The notes beneath the pieces were generated by a model. It worked only from the letters and a program-made list of their open reading frames with translations. It made no database searches and was not told the origin of the DNA. A DNA stretch of 64,000 nt from Henriciella sp. (GTDB taxonomy: Bacteria; Pseudomonadota; Alphaproteobacteria; Caulobacterales; Hyphomonadaceae): NCBI GenBank assembly GCA_030066975.1, contig JASJAO010000001.1, positions 186,001 through 250,000 of the forward strand, written 5' to 3'. Position numbers and translations under genes: made by a program. Below, in pieces: positions 59,539 to 64,000 of this stretch (position 1 is the stretch's first letter; each line of letters starts with the position of its first letter).

Positions 59539-60834
59539 ATGGCAGGTGTCGTCGTCGTAGGCGCCCAATGGGGCGACGAGGGAAAAGGCAAGATTGTCGA
59601 TTGGCTGTCGAGCCGGGCCGATACGGTGGTCCGGTTTCAGGGCGGACACAATGCCGGCCATACGTTGGTGATCGGCAACTCGACCTATAAGCTCGCGCTC
59701 CTGCCCTCGGGTCTGGTGCGCGGCGGCAAACTCTCGGTCATTGGCAATGGCGTGGTGGTCGACCCCTGGCACATGATCGAAGAAATCGCCGGCATTCAGG
59801 CCCAAGGCGTCGAGGTCACGCCCGAAACGCTCCTGCTGGCGGACAATGCCTCGCTCATACTGCCTTGGCACAAGGATATTGATGCCGCGCGCGAAGCGGC
59901 CGCCGGTGAGGCCCAGATTGGCACCACAAGGCGAGGCATTGGTCCGGCCTATGAGGACCGTGTCGGCCGCCGCGCCATTCGGGTCGCAGACTTGGCCGAC
60001 CCGGCCGCGATTGATCTGAAGCTTGATCGCCTGCTCGCGCACCATCGACCGCTGCGCGAAGGGCTGAACCTACCTGAGCCGGATGGCGCAAAGCTCAAGG
60101 CGGACCTGCTAGAGATCGCGCCGACCATCCTCGCCTATGCCCAACCGGTTTGGAAAACGCTGGACGAGAAAGTCCGCAATGACGAGCGTATCCTGTTCGA
60201 GGGCGCGCAAGGCGTGATGCTGGACGTCGATCACGGCACTTATCCCTTTGTCACCTCTTCCAATGTGGTGGCAGGCAATGCCGCAGCAGGCGCTGGCGTC
60301 GGCCCGGGTGCCATTACCTATGTGCTCGGCCTTGCAAAAGCCTACACAACCCGGGTCGGTGCCGGACCTTTTCCCACAGAGCAGTTGAACGAAATCGGCG
60401 AACGGCTCGGCACGATTGGGCGCGAAATCGGGGTGAATACGGGTCGCTCGCGCCGCTGTGGCTGGTTTGACGCGGTCATGGTGCGCCAGGCCTGCGCAAC
60501 CTCTGGGGTCAACGGCCTCGCCATTACCAAACTCGACGTCCTCGACAGCTTCGATGAGATCAAGATCTGCACTGCCTACAAGCTGAGTGGCGAAGTGATC
60601 GATTATTATCCCGCCGGGCTGACCGATCAGACCCGTGTCGAACCGATCTATGAAACCATGCCCGGTTGGTCCGGATCGACCAAAGGGGCGCGCAGTTGGA
60701 ACGATCTGCCGGCCGAGGCGGTCAAATATGTCCGGCGGCTTGAAGAACTGGTTGGCAAGCCCGCAGCGCTTGTCTCAACCTCGCCGCAGCGGGAAGATGT
60801 CATCCTGATGCGCGATCCGTTTGCCCGCGCCTGA
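59539..60834 (+). CDS. purA: Adenylosuccinate synthetase
   Basis: This 431-residue enzyme catalyses the GTP-dependent step from IMP to adenylosuccinate in AMP synthesis. The catalytic N-terminal [16 protein letters not shown] (Asp13-type) and [11 protein letters not shown] (His41-type) are intact. [40 protein letters not shown] and [14 protein letters not shown] are all present. GAAAAGG precedes the ATG by a suitable distance. It is a single gene, convergent with the adenosyltransferase gene by 2 bp. Confidence 0.97.
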   Translation: MAGVVVVGAQWGDEGKGKIVDWLSSRADTVVRFQGGHNAGHTLVIGNSTYKLALLPSGLVRGGKLSVIGNGVVVDPWHMIEEIAGIQAQGVEVTPETLLLADNASLILPWHKDIDAAREAAAGEAQIGTTRRGIGPAYEDRVGRRAIRVADLADPAAIDLKLDRLLAHHRPLREGLNLPEPDGAKLKADLLEIAPTILAYAQPVWKTLDEKVRNDERILFEGAQGVMLDVDHGTYPFVTSSNVVAGNAAAGAGVGPGAITYVLGLAKAYTTRVGAGPFPTEQLNEIGERLGTIGREIGVNTGRSRRCGWFDAVMVRQACATSGVNGLAITKLDVLDSFDEIKICTAYKLSGEVIDYYPAGLTDQTRVEPIYETMPGWSGSTKGARSWNDLPAEAVKYVRRLEELVGKPAALVSTSPQREDVILMRDPFARA

Positions 60835-60836
60835 GA

Positions 60837-61409
60837 TCAGCGATTGGCGCCTGGCACCCATTTCACATCGTCAGCGCCATTATTGTTGGCAACACGTCCC
60901 GCCACAAACAGCCAGTCTGACAGGCGGTTGGCAAAGGCCAGGACTTCGGCCGTCACCGGCTCATCCGGCATGGCGATCAACTGGGCGATCTGGCGCTCGG
61001 CACGCCGGGCCAAGGTCCGCGCCACGTGTAGATGCGTCGCGAGCGGCGTGCCACCCGGCAGAACGAAACTATCCAGGGGCGGGATATCGGCGTTCATCGC
61101 ATCGATTTCGGTTTCCAGACGTTCAACCTGCGCCTCCACGATCCGCAGCGGCTCCCACTCGAGAACACGCCCTCGGTCCGGCGTTGCGAGGTCTGCGCCG
61201 AGATCAAACAGATCGTTCTGAATTCGGCGCAGCGCTGCTAGCAGGTCGCCACTGGCATGCAAGGCGGCAACACCGATCGCTGCATTGACCTCATCGACGG
61301 TACCATAGGCCGCAACGCGTGGATGCCACTTGTCCACTTCCTCGCCGGTGGAGAGCCGAGTCGTGCCTTTGTCCCCGGTTTTGGTGTAGATCTTATCGAG
61401 TTTGACCAT
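60837..61409 (-). CDS. Cob(I)alamin adenosyltransferase, PduO/MMAB type
   Basis: This 190-residue trimeric enzyme transfers the adenosyl group of ATP to cob(I)alamin. The N-terminal ATP site VKLDKIYTKTGDKGTTRLS is the family signature. YGTVDEVNAAIGVAAL, FVLPGGTPLATHLHVARTLA and RRAERQIAQL follow in the usual order. It provides adenosylcobalamin for mutases such as methylmalonyl-CoA mutase, which is not in the window. It lies 9 bp below the HIG1-like gene and is probably transcribed with it. Confidence 0.95.
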   Translation of the reverse strand: MVKLDKIYTKTGDKGTTRLSTGEEVDKWHPRVAAYGTVDEVNAAIGVAALHASGDLLAALRRIQNDLFDLGADLATPDRGRVLEWEPLRIVEAQVERLETEIDAMNADIPPLDSFVLPGGTPLATHLHVARTLARRAERQIAQLIAMPDEPVTAEVLAFANRLSDWLFVAGRVANNNGADDVKWVPGANR

Positions 61410-61418
61410 AGTGGGACT

Positions 61419-61628
61419 CTAAAACAGTCTGATTGATCCAACCACGATGCCGAGCAACACTAGGATCCCTACAACGACAGCCTGGGCAATGACACGCGCG
61501 CGCATCAGTTTGTTGGACATGCTGGCTTGCTCGTCATTGGTCCGGGTGATGTTCACAAGCCCCATGACCAGAATGACGACGACAGCAGCCATCGCGATAT
61601 ATAATCCATATTGAAGCATGGTCGCCAT
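61419..61628 (-). CDS. HIG1-like twin transmembrane protein
   Basis: This 69-residue protein has two membrane helices (YGLYIAMAAVVVILVMGLVN and AQAVVVGILVLLGIVVGSI) joined by a polar loop TNDEQASMSNKLMRARV. SNKLMRARV is the HIG1-type loop motif. HIG1 relatives associate with respiratory supercomplexes in mitochondria; in alphaproteobacteria the function is less clear. ATG 61628 follows GGAAAGGAAC. An upstream TTG would add six residues. The gene is upstream of the adenosyltransferase gene. Confidence 0.88.
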   Translation of the reverse strand: MATMLQYGLYIAMAAVVVILVMGLVNITRTNDEQASMSNKLMRARVIAQAVVVGILVLLGIVVGSIRLF

Positions 61629-61708
61629 GGCGGTGTTCCTTTCCAAAATCCTGCTACAGACCTAGGCCGTTTCCCAATGTGTTCTATGGGGCAGGGCGAC
61701 GCGGGCGA

Positions 61709-62362
61709 TCAGTATGTGTAGGTTTCGATCTTGTCGACTTTGATGGTGTAGGCCGCATCTGCAAGTTCAGATTCCTGGGTTTGCGTATAGAGGGTCCCTT
61801 CAATCCAAACGGCCTGAGCAAGATCCTGCAGCTTGATGGGCTCGTCAGAGATGATGAAGACTGTCTGATTTGGCGGCGGCGGCGGCGCGTGCAGGCAGGC
61901 CCCGTAATAAGGCACCAGCAGAAACTCAGTGATGCGGGCATTGGCGCCGAACTCAAACGGCACAGTATATCCCGGCAACCGCACCTTGGTCTCGTTGAGT
62001 TCCGGCACCGTGTTGAATGTCCCGATCTGAACGGCGATATCGGCGGCTGACCCTTCGGCGATTGGCGAAGAATAGAGCATGGCCATCTGTGCCTGATACA
62101 GGGCGGCAAGACGCTCTTCTTCCCCTTCAGGCATCAGCTCTTCCCAGCCAAGTTCCCGCACGCCGCGCGCGGCCAGCGCGTTGGCTTCGGCGCCCGCTTC
62201 CGCAAGGCGTGTAGACGCCGTTGGCTCTGGAATACGATCGCCCACCTGAGGTTCGCTGGAACCCTGGGGCTCTGGCTGCGCAATCGATTCCGACGCATCC
62301 GTGCCACCACACGAAACCATGGCCAGGACCGACACACTTATCAAAATCGATCTCAACATCAT
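61709..62362 (-). CDS. DUF3299 lipoprotein
   Basis: This 217-residue lipoprotein has a signal peptide with lipobox SVLAMVSC, followed by a low-complexity acidic linker. The conserved domain (about 105-215) reads VRLPGYTVPFEFGANARITE, FLLVPYYGACLHAPPPPPNQ and VWIEGTLYTQTQESELADAA, the DUF3299 pattern. The start is GTG 62368 or ATG 62362. It follows an FtsX-like permease and an ABC ATPase. That three-gene set matches Zur-linked operons in Pseudomonas, so a role in zinc homeostasis is suggested by analogy. Confidence 0.85.
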   Translation of the reverse strand: MMLRSILISVSVLAMVSCGGTDASESIAQPEPQGSSEPQVGDRIPEPTASTRLAEAGAEANALAARGVRELGWEELMPEGEEERLAALYQAQMAMLYSSPIAEGSAADIAVQIGTFNTVPELNETKVRLPGYTVPFEFGANARITEFLLVPYYGACLHAPPPPPNQTVFIISDEPIKLQDLAQAVWIEGTLYTQTQESELADAAYTIKVDKIETYTY

Positions 62363-62417
62363 ACTCACTTAACTAGGGCCGAAGCGATACCGGCACCAGT
62401 GAAAACCGACAGTTGGC

Positions 62418-63686
62418 TTACAGTTTAACTGATAATCCATCAGCGAGCGAGCGACGCATCGCGGTAATCGCAGGGAAAATCCCAAGCACGACCGAAACCA
62501 GAGTGACCACACCAACCGTGACAAGATCCACCAGGCCGAGACCTGTTCCGGTAAGCGCGATGCCATATTGCGCGGTCAGAATCGGACCGCCGATCAAGAA
62601 CAGCGCCTGAATAAGCACGACACCCAGGATCGCACCGACAAATCCTAACACCGCGGCCTCCAAAATCATCAGGATCAGAATGTGGGCGGGTTGCGCACCG
62701 ATGGCTCTGAGAATTGACATCTCGCGCCGCCTTTCATTCAGGCTGGTCAGGATGCTGGTGAGGATCGAGACCAAGCCGACCGCGATCACAAAGGCTGAGA
62801 TGGCCAGCAAAACCCGCTCGGCATTGCCCATAACCGACCAGAGTTCAGCGAGAGCCTGGCTCGGAATGATCGCCAGCAGGGGTTCGCTGCGATTGGTGTT
62901 AATGGCGCGGCGGGTCCGCAGGATGGAGCCGCGACTCTTAAGTCCAACAAATGCAGCGGTGACGGTTTTCGGGGTCAGATCAAATGACCGGATCATATCT
63001 TCGGTGATTGTGTCCGCGAGCGGGTTACGCGTCCCGGTTTCCCACCCAACATGGATTGCGGTGATCGCCTCGACCGACACATGAATGGTGCGATCGACGG
63101 GCGTCCCGGTCGGTTCCAGGATGCCAACCACACGGAATGGACGATTGTCGTGGTCGGTTAATCCGGCCCGCCCGAGCCCATGGGTCAGAACAATCGGGGT
63201 ACCCAGTTCATACCCGAGCGTGCGCGCGACTTCTGCGCCAAGGACGGCATCAAACAGATCGTCAAAGCGCGCGCCGTCCTGGAAAGAGAGTTTCTGCCCC
63301 TGACCATAGCCATAGTGATCGAAATAGCCCGGCGTTGTGCCCAAAACGCGATACCCGCGATGGCTGTCGCCAAGCGAAATCGGAACCGCCCAGGCGACAT
63401 CATCGCGCGACTGGATCATCTCAAACGCGTTCCACGAAATCTCGGCTGTCGCATTGCCGAGCCGGAAGACCGAGTAGAGCACGAGATTGATCGGACCCGA
63501 CGGCGCCCCGACAATCAGTTCCGTGCCGGAAATCGTATTATCAAACCCCGCCTTGGCCGCGTTGCGGCCTTTCTCCACCCCCAAAAACAGCGCAACAGAC
63601 AGCGCAACCGCAATCAGAGTCAGAAACGCTGAAACCCGGCGGTTCATCAGGCTGCGCCAGGCCAGGCCGAGTATGGATGTGCCCAT
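62418..63686 (-). CDS. MacB/FtsX-like ABC transporter permease
   Basis: This 422-residue permease has one N-terminal membrane helix (VSAFLTLIAVALSVALFLGV), a large periplasmic MacB-like core domain (residues about 40-270), and three C-terminal helices (LLAISAFVIAVGLVSILTSI, ILILMILEAAVLGFVGAILG, LVDLVTVGVVTLVSVVLGIF). RREMSILRAIGAQPAHIL is the typical coupling motif of the family. It overlaps the end of the ATPase gene, so both are one transporter. These permeases often extract lipoproteins or act by mechanotransmission rather than import. Confidence 0.9.
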   Translation of the reverse strand: MGTSILGLAWRSLMNRRVSAFLTLIAVALSVALFLGVEKGRNAAKAGFDNTISGTELIVGAPSGPINLVLYSVFRLGNATAEISWNAFEMIQSRDDVAWAVPISLGDSHRGYRVLGTTPGYFDHYGYGQGQKLSFQDGARFDDLFDAVLGAEVARTLGYELGTPIVLTHGLGRAGLTDHDNRPFRVVGILEPTGTPVDRTIHVSVEAITAIHVGWETGTRNPLADTITEDMIRSFDLTPKTVTAAFVGLKSRGSILRTRRAINTNRSEPLLAIIPSQALAELWSVMGNAERVLLAISAFVIAVGLVSILTSILTSLNERRREMSILRAIGAQPAHILILMILEAAVLGFVGAILGVVLIQALFLIGGPILTAQYGIALTGTGLGLVDLVTVGVVTLVSVVLGIFPAITAMRRSLADGLSVKL

Positions 63687-64000
63687 CACGCGGCAACCCC
63701 GGATTTGACCGCATTGAGATCCTGCAAGTCAACCGCGCGATCAAACAGGCCCGCTAGGCTTGCATCATGGCTGACAAATAAGAGCGCGGCCTCGGACCGT
63801 CTGGCTTCTTCGCTCAATAGATCGATGAACTGATCCCGATGATCGGCATCAAGTGCTGAGGTGGGCTCGTCTGCCATGATCAGGGCAGGCTCTCCGATCA
63901 GCGCCCGCGCGGCCGCCACTCTTTGCTGCTGGCCAACAGACAACTGGCGAACCGAGCGGTCCAGGATATCGTCATCGGACAGCCCCAATCGCCCAAGCAG
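63686..64000 (-). CDS. ABC transporter ATP-binding protein, C-terminal part
   Basis: The window cuts this gene; only the last 104 residues are present. They include the signature RQLSVGQQQRVAAARALI, Walker B ALIMADEPTSALDAD and the switch His in LLFVSHDASLAGLFDRAV. The ATPase belongs to the LolD/MacB class and pairs with the FtsX-like permease that it overlaps (TGATG, or 4 bp if the GTG start is used). Its 5' part and promoter lie beyond the right edge. Confidence 0.92.
   Translation of the reverse strand: MLGRLGLSDDDILDRSVRQLSVGQQQRVAAARALIGEPALIMADEPTSALDADHRDQFIDLLSEEARRSEAALLFVSHDASLAGLFDRAVDLQDLNAVKSGVAA

Noticed and set aside
1-64000. tRNA genes, CRISPR arrays, insertion sequences, prophage or integration sites
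   Set aside because: No tRNA cloverleaf with TTC-type arm, no evenly spaced repeats, and no transposase, integrase or phage proteins were recognised.

Overview
The window is chromosomal DNA from an alphaproteobacterium, most likely of the Caulobacterales/Maricaulales type (Hyphomonadaceae-like). This placement is inferred from several features: a SAM-II riboswitch on metA; long PstC and PstA permeases in a pstCAB-phoU-phoB operon; a divergent bolA/J-domain gene pair; a cysNC fusion; an UrcA-like secreted protein; and a HIG1-like twin-membrane-segment protein beside a PduO-type adenosyltransferase. The DNA is moderately GC-rich and densely coding. I see no tRNA, rRNA, IS element, prophage or CRISPR array.

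Layout. (1) 1-2321: the left edge holds an RND-type efflux adaptor (cut by the edge) and its TolC-like outer-membrane partner. (2) 2505-9843: a complete phosphate-starvation module, phoR, an RluA-type pseudouridine synthase, then pstC-pstA-pstB-phoU-phoB. A good Pho box lies directly upstream of pstC, and no pstS is present. (3) 9950-11059: alanine dehydrogenase. (4) 11056-38285: about 27 kb of exopolysaccharide genes. They encode nucleotide-sugar synthesis (galE and a mannose-1-phosphate guanylyltransferase/AGE-epimerase fusion), four glycosyltransferase domains, an ExoY-like priming sugar transferase, a Wzx-type flippase, two Wzy/WaaL-like membrane proteins, a Wzc-type tyrosine kinase, and a short Wza-like OPX lipoprotein with an adjacent outer-membrane beta-barrel. 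They also encode a PPP-type phosphatase and a ParA-like ATPase. Unusual members are a GMC flavin oxidoreductase, two paralogous xylose-isomerase-like TIM-barrel proteins (one Tat-exported), and an acyltransferase fused to a glycosyltransferase.

(5) 38329-49830: mixed metabolism. This holds a ligase-associated-type exonuclease, a trypsin-like lipoprotein, a bacterioferritin-associated ferredoxin under a likely Fur box, acyl-CoA dehydrogenase, a GNAT acetyltransferase, and metA under a SAM-II riboswitch. It continues with an enoyl-CoA hydratase/MDR reductase pair and cysD-cysNC for sulfate activation. (6) 49914-61646: housekeeping genes, namely a nitronate monooxygenase-like protein, ftsK, amtB, a UbiH-type hydroxylase, bolA, a J-domain protein, a lysophospholipid acyltransferase, purA, and a PduO-type cobalamin adenosyltransferase. 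(7) 61709-64000: the right edge holds a DUF3299 lipoprotein, a MacB/FtsX-like permease and the end of an ABC ATPase. This set resembles zinc-responsive operons in gammaproteobacteria.

The best candidate for undescribed biology is the exopolysaccharide locus, especially the GMC oxidoreductase with twin TIM-barrel proteins and the probable composite OPX/beta-barrel export pore. The regulatory elements (Pho box, SAM-II aptamer, Fur box) were read directly from the sequence and agree with the genes they precede.
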